In this document: positions 41,628 through 50,005 of the stretch, in pieces | Layout of the letters: each line of letters starts with the position of its first letter | Position numbering within the stretch: position 1 is the stretch's first letter | From: Ruminococcus sp. | GTDB lineage: Bacteria > Bacillota > Clostridia > Oscillospirales > Ruminococcaceae | Length of the DNA stretch: 64,000 nt | Direction: 5' to 3' | Assembly (NCBI GenBank): GCA_020861185.1 | Contig: JAJBSV010000009.1 | Coordinates: 79,077-143,076 of the forward strand | The notes under the pieces: model-generated | Database searches by the model: none | What the model saw: only the letters and a program-made list of their open reading frames with translations | Told to the model about the DNA's origin: nothing | Program-made: the position numbers and the translations under genes

Positions 41628-41641
41628 AGGGAGTAATTCGC

Positions 41642-41863
41642 ATGAAAAAATTGTCCGTCATCTTTGGCGCTCTGGCAGTTATTCTGTCCGACATCATGTG
41701 CGCCGTCGTGGCATACAACTACTGCGCCATACGCTGGGGAATGGAGTACGCAGGCTATAGCGCCCCTCCAAGCGTCGCGTTTCTGTATGCCGTTCCGTAT
41801 GGGATAGGGATTGCCGCTTGTGTCGGGTTGGCGGTTGTTTTCAAAAAGCAAGAGCGACTGTGA
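41642..41863 (+). CDS. Small membrane protein
   Basis: A 73-residue protein with two hydrophobic segments (about 5-27 and 47-67). No named family recognised, but small partners like this often follow HTH-membrane regulators. ATG 41642 follows GAAGGGAG. Confidence 0.68.
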   Translation: MKKLSVIFGALAVILSDIMCAVVAYNYCAIRWGMEYAGYSAPPSVAFLYAVPYGIGIAACVGLAVVFKKQERL

Positions 41864-41884
41864 CGGTCGCTCTCATCTTATTTT
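41848..41884. terminator. Bidirectional terminator with AGAGCGAC/GTCGCTCT stem
   Basis: AAGAGCGAC at 41850-41858 pairs with GTCGCTCT at 41866-41873 overlapping the 3' end of the small membrane protein gene; A/T runs flank both sides. Confidence 0.7.
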
Positions 41885-42708
41885 CCTATCGCCTTATTTG
41901 CAAAACCATTACAGCCAGAATCCACCGCATCTTTGAGAGCCATATCTCCGCCTTTAAGCCACAGATTTGCGAGATATAGCATTCCGCACATGCAGGCGTA
42001 TTTCTCATAATAATTGCCGCAAAGTGCCTCATACAAAAGGCGATTCTGTTTGTCGGAGTCTTTCTCAGCGATGGCATCTTCGAGCTTTTTTCTGCACTGC
42101 TCGTGCACATTAATAAGCTTTTCGCTTCGCCAATCTACTGCGTCTATTTCCGTAGCATCATATGACAGCAAATGAGCAAATCCCTCGTCGAAAGCTATTG
42201 CATCCAAGTGGGTAAGATAATCAGTATCATCGGTTATCTCCGTCAGTTCGGGACGATAATGATGTAACAAAACGTGGGTGAACTCATGCGTCAGCAGGTT
42301 TCGGGCAGTAGCCCCTATATCACATTTTCCAACATACTTTGTCCAGAGAATCAAATCAAAAATGACGTGGCAATCTCCCTGTTCGTCAAGCTCCACTGTC
42401 GCATCATACGGTTCAGGAAATCCTACTATCAAATCAACACCGGTATTCTTCAGTAAGTTTTGCCAATCAGGAAAAAGCAAATCCCATAACCGTCTGTTTA
42501 CAGGATTAAAGTTATGTGCCGTGGCACTGATTGCGTCATACACCATCTGAGCTTTTTCCAACTGCCCTGCATCTGCACTATGTAGAGTGAAAAACTCACC
42601 TTCATTAAATTTCGAAGTTTCGGTCTTTGTAAAGTACCACTCATCACGATAAGCGCTGATATCCAGACCGTTCAAATAACCTGTTGCTATTCTATCGTAT
42701 ATTATCAT
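41878..42708 (-). CDS. Putative zinc metalloprotease (HExxH)
   Basis: A 276-residue protein with HEFTHVLLHH near residue 145, the zinc and catalytic motif of gluzincin-type peptidases, and an acidic helix with EGFAHLLSYDATE further on that may give the third ligand. No signal peptide, so it is cytoplasmic. Family and substrate are not recognised. ATG 42708 with AGGGGATTC upstream is chosen; 54 codons of open frame before it read across the tRNA promoter region and are rejected. Confidence 0.72.
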   Translation of the reverse strand: MIIYDRIATGYLNGLDISAYRDEWYFTKTETSKFNEGEFFTLHSADAGQLEKAQMVYDAISATAHNFNPVNRRLWDLLFPDWQNLLKNTGVDLIVGFPEPYDATVELDEQGDCHVIFDLILWTKYVGKCDIGATARNLLTHEFTHVLLHHYRPELTEITDDTDYLTHLDAIAFDEGFAHLLSYDATEIDAVDWRSEKLINVHEQCRKKLEDAIAEKDSDKQNRLLYEALCGNYYEKYACMCGMLYLANLWLKGGDMALKDAVDSGCNGFANKAIGK

Positions 42709-42836
42709 GCAAGAATCCCCTATCAGATAAAATTTGCCGATGTTTAAAGTATAGCATAACTTTTGAGGTTTGACAAGACGAATCGGATGCCCGCAAATCC
42801 CTTCCCCAAAAAATCGCAAAAAACTGAAATTAGGGC

Positions 42837-42865
42837 TTGCTTTTTTTGGCGGGGTGTGATATAAT
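42837..42865 (+). promoter_or_regulatory. Promoter of tRNA-Pro
   Basis: TTGCTT at 42837-42842 and TATAAT at 42860-42865, spacer 17 bp; the tRNA starts 17 nt later. Confidence 0.65.
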
Positions 42866-42881
42866 ATCAAGCGTTGTGAAT

Positions 42882-42958
42882 CTGGGTGTAGCTCAGCTTG
42901 GTAGAGCGCTACCTTGGGGTGGTAGAGGCCGTGGGTTCAAGTCCCGTCACTCAGACCA
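42882..42958 (+). tRNA. tRNA-Pro (anticodon GGG)
   Basis: A 77-nt cloverleaf: acceptor CTGGGTG/CACTCAG, D arm with GTAGCTCAGCTTGGTAGAGC, anticodon stem CTACC/GGTAG with loop TTGGGGT (anticodon GGG at 42916-42918), T arm GTGGGTTCAAGTCCCGTC, discriminator A and encoded CCA. It reads CCC (and CCU) proline codons. Confidence 0.95.
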
Positions 42959-42966
42959 ATAATTAT

Positions 42967-43003
42967 AAACCTCGCAGACTGGCTTGTTTGCGAGGTTTCT
43001 TTG
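42967..43003 (+). terminator. Terminator of tRNA-Pro
   Basis: AAACCTCGC pairs with GCGAGGTTT around a 14-nt loop, followed by CTTTG. Confidence 0.7.
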
Positions 43004-43023
43004 TATAAGGAGACAATAAATAG

Positions 43024-43515
43024 TTGAAAGATTCTGAAATTGAAATCAAAAATGTAACACCGAACGACGCCGATTTTTTATACCTTCTCATGAATGATGA
43101 CAGGATTCTTAATAGGTTGAACGAAGTCCCGACGACTGTAGACGACTGGAAAGAAGCGGTTGAGGTCTGGAGCGGCGACCCTGACGAGGAAAACTACTTG
43201 GTTTGGGTGCACGACTGCAGAGCGGGGTGGTTTTCTCTTAACAATCTTGAATCTAATGACAGGGTTGCATATCTGAAGATGGCAGTGCTCCTGCCGGAAT
43301 ATCAGCATCACGGAGTCGGAAGCTTAGTACTACAAAGGCTTCTCAAGGATTTAAAAGACAGAGGATATAGTACTGTGATGCTTTACACCAACGCCGACAA
43401 TGTAAATGCTCAGAAGTGCTATCAAAAATGCAGTTTTGCGGTTGTTGAGGAGTTTCAGGATATGATGACGGATGGAAGTTGTGTGGGGAGATATAAGATG
43501 AGGCGAGAGTTGTGA
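43024..43515 (+). CDS. GNAT-family N-acetyltransferase
   Basis: A 163-residue GNAT protein with the acetyl-CoA loop YQHHGVGSLVLQRLLKDL (about 99-116) and NADNVNAQKCYQKCSF. Substrate unknown. The start is TTG 43024, preceded by AAGGAGAC; no ATG fits before the domain. It lies behind the tRNA terminator and shares no obvious promoter, so read-through from the tRNA unit is possible. Confidence 0.83.
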   Translation: MKDSEIEIKNVTPNDADFLYLLMNDDRILNRLNEVPTTVDDWKEAVEVWSGDPDEENYLVWVHDCRAGWFSLNNLESNDRVAYLKMAVLLPEYQHHGVGSLVLQRLLKDLKDRGYSTVMLYTNADNVNAQKCYQKCSFAVVEEFQDMMTDGSCVGRYKMRREL

Positions 43516-43540
43516 ATCCCTTGCGATTGATAGTATAATA

Positions 43541-43566
43541 AAAAAGGCTCATTATGAGCCTTTTTC
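43541..43566. terminator. Bidirectional terminator
   Basis: AAAAAGGCTCAT and ATGAGCCTTTTT form a perfect 12-bp stem between convergent genes. Confidence 0.85.
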
Positions 43567-43579
43567 TTTTGGTTTAATC

Positions 43580-44314
43580 TCAATAGATTTTCGCGATAAG
43601 TGCCTCTGCGGCTTCGGGGTCGGCGAGGGATTCGTCGAGCGGAATCTCAAACAGGGTTGCGACTCCATCATAGCCTTCAACCACCGAGATGGTGCCGTCA
43701 TCGTTCATAGAGTAGACGTCCGAAGTTGGAGCGAGTGCTCCGCTATAGGCGGCGATGTAGACCGTGTGGTCGGCGAAGATAGTGACGTTTGTCGTCTCCA
43801 CGAGGAAGTACTCGACGCCATCCTGAATGAACTTGTGCCTTGAGCCGTTATTGAGGGTAAAGATGTTCACGAGCCATGGCTCATATCCGGAGATGACAGG
43901 GCTTACCATGATATCGGTGTAATCGGTGATGGCTTCGCCGTCAGCTCTCTCAATCGAACCGACAATGTAGGTCTTGTCGAGACCGATTTCCTCGTCGTAG
44001 GTGCTGAGGTCGTCGCCCGATGCGATTCCCAAAATGGTGATGGTGTAGCCACCACTGGTCTGAGACTCGATGCTCCATGATTCGCTCTCGAAATGCTCTG
44101 CAAGGGTCGTCTCCCCTGCTCTGTTCGCAATATCCGAGGCAGTGAGGAGTCCTCCTGCGGCGAACACCGAGACGGTGAGAATCACTGCCGCTACAACTGC
44201 GGCTATGACTCTTGGGCGGCGGGCTCTGTGAGCTACAGACTGGTAATCCGATGCCTGCTCGACGTAGGCGGGATTTATGTCGGTGATTGCGTCGGAAATC
44301 AAATTTTTCTTCAT
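43580..44314 (-). CDS. Probable anti-sigma factor (membrane protein)
   Basis: A 244-residue protein: about 35 cytoplasmic residues, one membrane helix (about 35-57), and an extracytoplasmic domain of about 185 residues (DUF4179-like layout). It starts 4 nt inside the end of the ECF sigma gene, the usual sigma/anti-sigma coupling. By analogy it holds the sigma factor until an envelope signal arrives. The signal is unknown. Confidence 0.75.
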   Translation of the reverse strand: MKKNLISDAITDINPAYVEQASDYQSVAHRARRPRVIAAVVAAVILTVSVFAAGGLLTASDIANRAGETTLAEHFESESWSIESQTSGGYTITILGIASGDDLSTYDEEIGLDKTYIVGSIERADGEAITDYTDIMVSPVISGYEPWLVNIFTLNNGSRHKFIQDGVEYFLVETTNVTIFADHTVYIAAYSGALAPTSDVYSMNDDGTISVVEGYDGVATLFEIPLDESLADPEAAEALIAKIY

Positions 44315-44874
44315 ACTTTATATCCTTCTTTCTGTAAGTATTTTTTCAGTTTACTCCGTATGCGTGAAAGGCGAACTGACAGGTTGTTCTCGGTTATCCC
44401 GAAGCGCTCAGCGAGGTCCTTTATTCCGTCAGAATACCAGTATCTTCGGACGAAAAGCATTCTCGAGTCCTCGTCAAGGGTCCCGAGGAACCGATCAATC
44501 AGAGTCGACAACTCGCGCGCAGTTATCTCCTGCTCGACCGACGTGATTCCCACAAGGCAGCCCTCGAGCTCGTCGAGCGCCACATCATAGAAGCTGTTGC
44601 GCTTCCCGGCGATGTTCGAGTGATACTTCGATATCGAGATATTGCGGACAACCCGGAAGAGATAAGCCCGAAGGGGGTTCGGCTTCTCCGGCGGAATGGC
44701 GTTCCACAGAGCCAAGAGCGCATCGCTCACGCACTCCTCGGCATCAAGGCTGGTCCCCAGGATGTTCTGGGAGATAGCCAGGCAAGCCGCTCCGTACTTC
44801 TCCCAGGTCTCGGAAATCGCCTGCTCCGAGCGGGAGTTAAACAGCTCGATAATCTCGCTGTCCTCAAGCATCAT
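44311..44874 (-). CDS. ECF-type sigma factor
   Basis: A 187-residue sigma factor with region 2 (AISETWEKYGAACLAISQNILGTSLDAEECVSDALLALWNAIP) and region 4 (LFVRRYWYSDGIKDLAERFGITENNLSVRLSRIRSKL), quoted here only as positions about 14-60 and 130-170; no region 3, as in ECF sigmas. ATG 44874 follows AAAGGAGCTGAT. Its upstream region contains TGTAAGATTC and GTATATA with near the same spacing as the motif before two exported-protein genes in this window, suggesting autoregulation. Confidence 0.88.
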   Translation of the reverse strand: MMLEDSEIIELFNSRSEQAISETWEKYGAACLAISQNILGTSLDAEECVSDALLALWNAIPPEKPNPLRAYLFRVVRNISISKYHSNIAGKRNSFYDVALDELEGCLVGITSVEQEITARELSTLIDRFLGTLDEDSRMLFVRRYWYSDGIKDLAERFGITENNLSVRLSRIRSKLKKYLQKEGYKV

Positions 44875-44981
44875 ATCAGCTCCTTTCACCTATATACTAT
44901 GGATTCGGGCGGGAATCTTACAGAAAGATTTGAAAAAAGCAGTCCTGACGGGCAAGACTGCTGATTTTGCGATTTGCTGGC

Positions 44982-45359
44982 TTAATTCAAGCCATAATAG
45001 ATTTCGCCATCGTGCCTGATAGCGGCGTAATAGATGCCGTCAATCTCTACGATATAGACATTCTCCGTCTCCTGCGGGGCGTAGTTATACACAGGGATGT
45101 CGGTTTCTGATTCAACAACTTCAGAAGCATTGTTGCCGGCGGATTCGAGAAAACCGATAAATTCACCGCAGAGGTCGGCGGTCAGTTCTTCCGGAAGTCC
45201 GCAGGCTTCGAGGACACTCCCCTCGCCCGTATCTCCCGCTCCGCAAATCCAGTACTCGTTGCCGTTATAGTAGACCTTATGGACGACGGCACCGGTGGTG
45301 CAGGCGGTGAAGCAACAAAGCGTTGCCAAAGCTACAAGCACAGATATAATTTTTCTCAT
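44982..45359 (-). CDS. Small lipoprotein
   Basis: A 125-residue exported lipoprotein. The signal peptide ends in a lipobox (CCFTAC, acylated Cys about residue 20). The mature part has two short repeats of a GxxYW/YYAAI type (YYNGNEYWICG and GIYYAAIRHDGEIYYGL). No family recognised. A candidate ECF promoter (45393-45423) lies upstream and the ECF sigma gene is the next gene downstream in the same direction, so it is a likely regulon member. Confidence 0.75.
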   Translation of the reverse strand: MRKIISVLVALATLCCFTACTTGAVVHKVYYNGNEYWICGAGDTGEGSVLEACGLPEELTADLCGEFIGFLESAGNNASEVVESETDIPVYNYAPQETENVYIVEIDGIYYAAIRHDGEIYYGLN

Positions 45360-45392
45360 GGTGATTTCTCCTTTGAAATTGATTTTATATAA

Positions 45393-45423
45393 GTAATACA
45401 AATTGGGAGGTGGAATTATTGCA
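45393..45423 (-). promoter_or_regulatory. Candidate ECF-sigma promoter
   Basis: Minus strand TGCAATAATT (complement of 45414-45423), 14 bp, GTATTAC (complement of 45393-45399). Same boxes and spacing as 8418-8448. Confidence 0.5.
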
Positions 45424-45439
45424 TCCGGGAAAAATTTTT

Positions 45440-46402
45440 TTACTTTTTCACTGCCGAGAGGATGGTGCGGAGGGCGGCGAAGAGGGCTCCGGCGATGGGG
45501 AAGATTATCCAAGAAAATCCCCAACTCAGGGCGCCGGTGAAGCTGACTGCGAGATATATTGTGACGACTATCAGCCAGTATGCCGTACTGAAGGCTTCGA
45601 GGCGCTTTTCCTCCTGCTTTTTTTCAACCGTGAAATCTCCCTGCTGTAGGAGAGTGTCATAGCCTTCCTTGCGGTTGGCGACACGGACAATCATGTACAC
45701 ACCGAGGGCGATAAGTGCCAGCATAAGGGCACATGCAAAGCCATCAATACCTTCAATTACAGCGGTAATAACCACAAACGGCACGACCGAAATCACGCAG
45801 AGAGCTGCTCCGATGGCGATTCCTCTATAGAAAATCGGACGATATTCTTTTAATTCTTTCTCGACTATGCCTGCAACGCCGTAGAAAAGGCGGAATTCCT
45901 CTTTTTCGAGATATTCGTATTCGTCCATCCTTAGACCGTTCGTGATAAAGATAATGACAGCAATAGCTATTATCACGAACAGCGCACCCAACCCGACTGC
46001 ATTTCCGACATCTGAACCATCGGCAACCAGACCATTGGCAACCAGAAGCGGCACGGGAGAGAGGATGCAGAGAGCCACACCGAGGGCGAAACGCTTCGCA
46101 CTGCTCTTCACCAAAGACAGATACTCGGTGGCAGTTTCGAGGGAGATTTCCCTGATGCTGTCCGGCTGATAGGTATCGACAGCGACCTCTGTGGGGAGTT
46201 CTTCAACCTCGTCTTTAAGAAGGTAGTCGGTGCTGACGCCGTAAATCTCGGATATTTTCAAAATCTTGTCGATTTCGGGGATTGAGCTCCCCGATTCCCA
46301 CTTGGAGACCGACTGGCGGGAGACATCAAGCTTCTCCGCAAGGTCTTCCTGACTGAGCCCAGCCTTGGTGCGTAGGGCTAAAAGTTTTTCCGATAAAATC
46401 AT
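45440..46402 (-). CDS. XRE-family regulator with C-terminal multi-helix membrane domain
   Basis: A 320-residue protein: HTH (LRTKAGLSQEDLAEKLDVSRQSVSKWESG, residues 10-38) followed by about 100 linker residues and six or seven membrane helices. Such HTH-membrane proteins are common clostridial regulators, often acting on neighbouring transporters; no transporter is adjacent here. ATG 46402 with AAGAAAGGAAAC upstream is used; the 61 upstream codons are not supported. Confidence 0.83.
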   Translation of the reverse strand: MILSEKLLALRTKAGLSQEDLAEKLDVSRQSVSKWESGSSIPEIDKILKISEIYGVSTDYLLKDEVEELPTEVAVDTYQPDSIREISLETATEYLSLVKSSAKRFALGVALCILSPVPLLVANGLVADGSDVGNAVGLGALFVIIAIAVIIFITNGLRMDEYEYLEKEEFRLFYGVAGIVEKELKEYRPIFYRGIAIGAALCVISVVPFVVITAVIEGIDGFACALMLALIALGVYMIVRVANRKEGYDTLLQQGDFTVEKKQEEKRLEAFSTAYWLIVVTIYLAVSFTGALSWGFSWIIFPIAGALFAALRTILSAVKK

Positions 46403-46680
46403 AATAAGGTTTCCTTTCTTTGCCCGGTTTCTCCCGGGGGTTATGCCCCAATAATAGCAAAAAACCTGGTTGCAGACCACCAATCCGGCTTGGAAATTTG
46501 CAAAAATCACCGCAACTGACGGTTGCAATGGCGATTTTATGCGGTTTCCTGCCGACAGTATACCATAAATACGTTTAAGAAGCAAGATTTTGCGAAGAGT
46601 CTTAATGAAAGATTAATAATTGTAAAGCAAAGCCCGCCACGGGAGCTGAATCCTGCGGCGGGATTTTTATGCAAAAATAA

Positions 46681-48570
46681 TCAGTCAACCCTTGTGGAAG
46701 TATTCCGACAAATCTCGTACACTCCCTTCTTCAGATCAACCGTGACGGTTGTGCCGTCAGAGAATACCGTCCGCTGTTTATTGTAATCTTCGTCCAGAAA
46801 CTCGTGGCGAAGCATTTCGCACTTGGCGACCTGACCCTGCAAATCGGTGACCACCCGACAACGGGCGATTTCCTCGTCAAGGCGCTTTTCGGCTTCGCTG
46901 TCGAAAGCTCCGTCGGTATCGGGGTAGGCTCCGTCCCTGTCAAGATAGGGCACACCGGCATTCAAAAGAGCATAGAGCATGTAGTCCTCCGAGTCCGTCT
47001 TATCCATGAACCACGGAAGAATCATGCAGTCGTGATAGACGAGATTGAAGAGCGGCACGGGGATGCCTCGCCGAGGGCTTCCGGGGCTCTGAAGCATGAA
47101 GTCATACGGTCCATAGTGGCAGAAGACGAGAGATTTCATCGCCCAGTCCGAGCACTCCTCACTGCTCGGGAGAATCCCCTTTGACCAGAGATAATCGAAG
47201 CATGCGCCGCGGTATTCGAGACATTCTTTTCTTGTCATGCGGTGCCTCGGATGGGCGCACTCGTCCGGCTCGTTGCAAGTGAAGACATCGAGGTATGATG
47301 CCTGCAAACGGATGCCGTGACTGAGCACTTCATCGAAATTTCTCTTAACATAATAGGGAGCCTGAGTGGCACAGAGATAGTTCTGCTTCCCTCCCGTCCA
47401 GACGGACATTTCGAAAACGGAGCCGTCGGGCGCATGAAGCGCAAATTCTTTGTCATAGGTGGCGGCGTCCATATAATAGTCGCGATACTGATCGTGAAGC
47501 CCGAAGAGATAGCCGCAGTCCGAGATTGCGTCCGAAAGCTCTTTGAAACCTTCCCAACCGCCGGCTTCGGGGCATGCGGGAAGGTAATCGGGATGCTGAT
47601 TATCATAGCCCGGTGCGCCCCAACCGTCGAGGTGGAGGTAGAGCTTCGGGACACCTTTACTGTGATATCTCTGAATCTCAAGAGCTCGGGCATGGAAAGG
47701 GACGACAGAGTCGTTGTTTTCGGGATTCTCTTTGTCAAAATATCTCGAATCGGGCGAAACATGCTTCTTGATGCCCTTATGGACAATCACCGAGCCGATG
47801 AGCTCGTCGACAAGAGGATTGCGCGCCGCCTTCTCCCGAAGAGTCGTCAGAAGCCCCGTCTCTATGGCGTAGGCACGATATATCTTGCACAGGTCGTTAT
47901 AGTCGCAATTATCACGGAAAATATAGCGGATGCTCCGGCGATAGGAAAGCTCGCCGAGGCTCGGGAGGAAGTAGGCTCCGACATGGGTGTATGAGCCGCC
48001 CGCCGGATGGTCGACATAGTAGCCGCCGTCCCACGGGGTCTCGCAAATGGCGATATAGCCGCATGTGTCCTCAACCTGACCGAACCACGGCATATAGGCT
48101 CCCGAGGAGCAGAGCTGACCGTCGAACGGGAGCTTATTAACCTCGTTTTCCCAGGTGTTCGGAATCAGAAGCCCCTGCAAAACCGGCATCACGGTGTAGG
48201 CGGCATCGCTCTTCTTCTCGAAATCGAAGTAGCCGGGATAGAGAATTTTTTCGAACCCGAGAGCGCCCTCGCCCGGAATCAGCTCGAACCGTACAGCCTG
48301 CGTCGCAGTTTCAATCCACGCAAGGGTTTCGAAAGAGAATCCGAAATCGTGCCACTCATAGTGAGACAGAATCCCCTCTCCCACGCCGCTTTTGTAGGGC
48401 TCGTGGAGGATTTCGTCGGCGGTGAGAAACGGCAAGGCGGTGCCGTCTTTCAAGATAAAGCCCGGTCGGAAGGATTCGGACTGTTGCCAGGTATGCCCCT
48501 GGGTCTCTATCGTGTAGAGCAGAGTTTCGGGATTAAAGGATAATTTAATTGTTGACGCTGTAATCTGCAT
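46681..48570 (-). CDS. Putative glycoside hydrolase ((beta/alpha)8, DUF5696-like)
   Basis: A 629-residue protein with an N-terminal beta-sandwich (1-240) and a catalytic-like barrel (about 260-560). LYLHLDGWGAPGYDNQHPDYLP, YLDVFTCNEPDE and SSEECSDWAMKS hold conserved acidic residues at strand ends; D in YLDVF is a plausible nucleophile. It resembles DUF5696 and GH101/GH129-like enzymes that act on alpha-linked N-acetylgalactosamine, as in mucin, but this is tentative. No signal peptide, so it would act inside the cell. The HPr-kinase-like gene lies just upstream in the same direction. Confidence 0.6.
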   Translation of the reverse strand: MQITASTIKLSFNPETLLYTIETQGHTWQQSESFRPGFILKDGTALPFLTADEILHEPYKSGVGEGILSHYEWHDFGFSFETLAWIETATQAVRFELIPGEGALGFEKILYPGYFDFEKKSDAAYTVMPVLQGLLIPNTWENEVNKLPFDGQLCSSGAYMPWFGQVEDTCGYIAICETPWDGGYYVDHPAGGSYTHVGAYFLPSLGELSYRRSIRYIFRDNCDYNDLCKIYRAYAIETGLLTTLREKAARNPLVDELIGSVIVHKGIKKHVSPDSRYFDKENPENNDSVVPFHARALEIQRYHSKGVPKLYLHLDGWGAPGYDNQHPDYLPACPEAGGWEGFKELSDAISDCGYLFGLHDQYRDYYMDAATYDKEFALHAPDGSVFEMSVWTGGKQNYLCATQAPYYVKRNFDEVLSHGIRLQASYLDVFTCNEPDECAHPRHRMTRKECLEYRGACFDYLWSKGILPSSEECSDWAMKSLVFCHYGPYDFMLQSPGSPRRGIPVPLFNLVYHDCMILPWFMDKTDSEDYMLYALLNAGVPYLDRDGAYPDTDGAFDSEAEKRLDEEIARCRVVTDLQGQVAKCEMLRHEFLDEDYNKQRTVFSDGTTVTVDLKKGVYEICRNTSTRVD

Positions 48571-48586
48571 TTTCGTCCTCCCAAAT

Positions 48587-49307
48587 CTATTTGTATTTCT
48601 CGCCGGTCAGTGCTTCAAAGCTCGTCCTGACGGCGTCCTCGGACATGTCGCACTCAAGAAGATAAGCCGGAATCGCCGAGACAATCCTGTCAAGAAGCCC
48701 GAGCGTCAAAGCCGCCGCTTCCGGCTCCTTCGGAAGAAACATCTGCCGCAGGAGAAACGGCGCCGCATCGTCCGGCTTTGCACGGCGGATTTTGTTCTCA
48801 ATTCCCCTCTTCATGAAGCAGATTCCTGCGAGGTCAGCGGACTCGTTTCGGTTCCAACCCTCTTTTCCGCACCACGGAGTCCCGAACGCGCAAACCGAGC
48901 CGCTCTCCCGGATATAAAAAATCGGCTTATCGCCGTTGATTATCGTCACATTATCGCCGAGGTACCTTTGCCAGAGCCCGACGTGGGTGGATTTGCCCGT
49001 CCCGCTCGGAGCGGTGAAGAGGTACGCCTTGTCTTTATATGAAATGCACGCACCGTGGAGCATCACGCGATTGTATTTGGGAAGCCGTGCCGCGATTTCG
49101 GAGTATATCTCGTCGCGCTCGAGGAACTCGTCGCAGATGTCGGGGCTTGCCGCCCGAAGCTCTGAAAGCCTTTCGTCGCCAACACTGACCAAAAAAATCG
49201 GGCTCATCACTTTCGGAAAGATAGTCGCGGCAGAACCGGCGAAGATAGTCGAAGCGGCTGTGAACCTCGATGCTCAGCCCGGCGAGGGAGATGGCGATGG
49301 TGGGCAT
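48587..49307 (-). CDS. HPr kinase/PEPCK-like P-loop protein, frameshifted
   Basis: The start at ATG 49307 reads MPTIAISLAGLSIEVHSRFDY through ESDEPDF, then the frame is lost at a run of seven A (49191-49197; T on the coding strand). The next frame continues LVSVGDERLSELRAASPDI to 48587. Removing one T joins them into about 239 residues. YLFTAPSGTGKSTHVGLW is the Walker A of HprK/PEPCK-like ATPases. Such proteins in Clostridia are of unknown function and some sit beside PqqD-like or peptide-modification genes; none is near here. Confidence 0.75.
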
Positions 49308-49608
49308 GTAATCACGCTTCTTTCCTGAAAGATTTACTGAAATGATTGTAGCATATTATTTGTGAGGTGTCAAGGGAAGAGATACATATTTCCCATGCTG
49401 TCACTTTCTCTTCTATACGACGGTTTCTCCACCCTATTACACCGTTTTTCGCATTCATTCTCAAATAAAAATTTCCACTAATAACGCCGCACGGTTCGCA
49501 AATAATATCCTTGCAAGCGAGAATTAAGTTTTTGTTTGTAAGAATTGCACGGCATGGTTGGTGGCTGTCGTTACTGACTATGGTGCAACCAAAAAAAGGA
49601 GATATAAT
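49308..49608. other. Intergenic region upstream of the SASP gene
   Basis: About 300 bp with no ORF or clear promoter. It must hold the forespore (sigma-G type) promoter of the SASP gene, but I see no convincing GCATA/CATACTA pair. Confidence 0.4.
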
Positions 49609-49797
49609 ATGAAGGGTATTACAAGCGACCAGGGCAGACAGACTCTTGAAAAGTTCAAGATTGAGGCTGCCAACGAGGTCGGAGTTAATCTTAAGAACGG
49701 TTACAACGGCGACCTTACCTCTCGTGAGGCAGGTTCCGTCGGCGGTCAGATGGTCAAAAAGATGATCGACGCCTACAAGACCGGTTCCGTAAAGTAA
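49609..49797 (+). CDS. Alpha/beta-type small acid-soluble spore protein
   Basis: A 62-residue SASP. KIEAANEVGVNLKNGYNGDLTSREAGSVGGQMVKKMI matches the two conserved SASP blocks, though shortened here to key parts: the GPR cleavage region around EAANEVGV and the GSVGGQMVKKMI helix. SASPs coat spore DNA against UV and heat and are degraded at germination. ATG 49609 follows AAAGGAGAT. Confidence 0.92.
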   Translation: MKGITSDQGRQTLEKFKIEAANEVGVNLKNGYNGDLTSREAGSVGGQMVKKMIDAYKTGSVK

Positions 49798-49847
49798 ACT
49801 TTACGCTTTAACTTTTTCGAACGGGAGAAATAACTCTCTTTAAACAC

Positions 49848-49887
49848 GATTGCCGTGGAGTAAAATCCGCGGCAGTCGATTTTTTGG
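49848..49887 (+). terminator. Terminator of the SASP gene
   Basis: GATTGCCG...TGG pairs with CCGCGGCAGTC, followed by GATTTTTT. Confidence 0.65.
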
Positions 49888-50005
49888 TCGAAAAATCTCG
49901 CAAAGATACGAAAAACATCTTTATTTTTTGCCGAAGATGTGCTATCATATACATAAGCCTTATAGAACTTGTTCCGAATCTTCGGATATGAAAGGACGGC
50001 ACTAC

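Noticed and set aside
42709-42870. 54-residue N-terminal extension of the HExxH protein
   Set aside because: It lies over the tRNA-Pro promoter region on the other strand, and a supported ATG exists at 42708.
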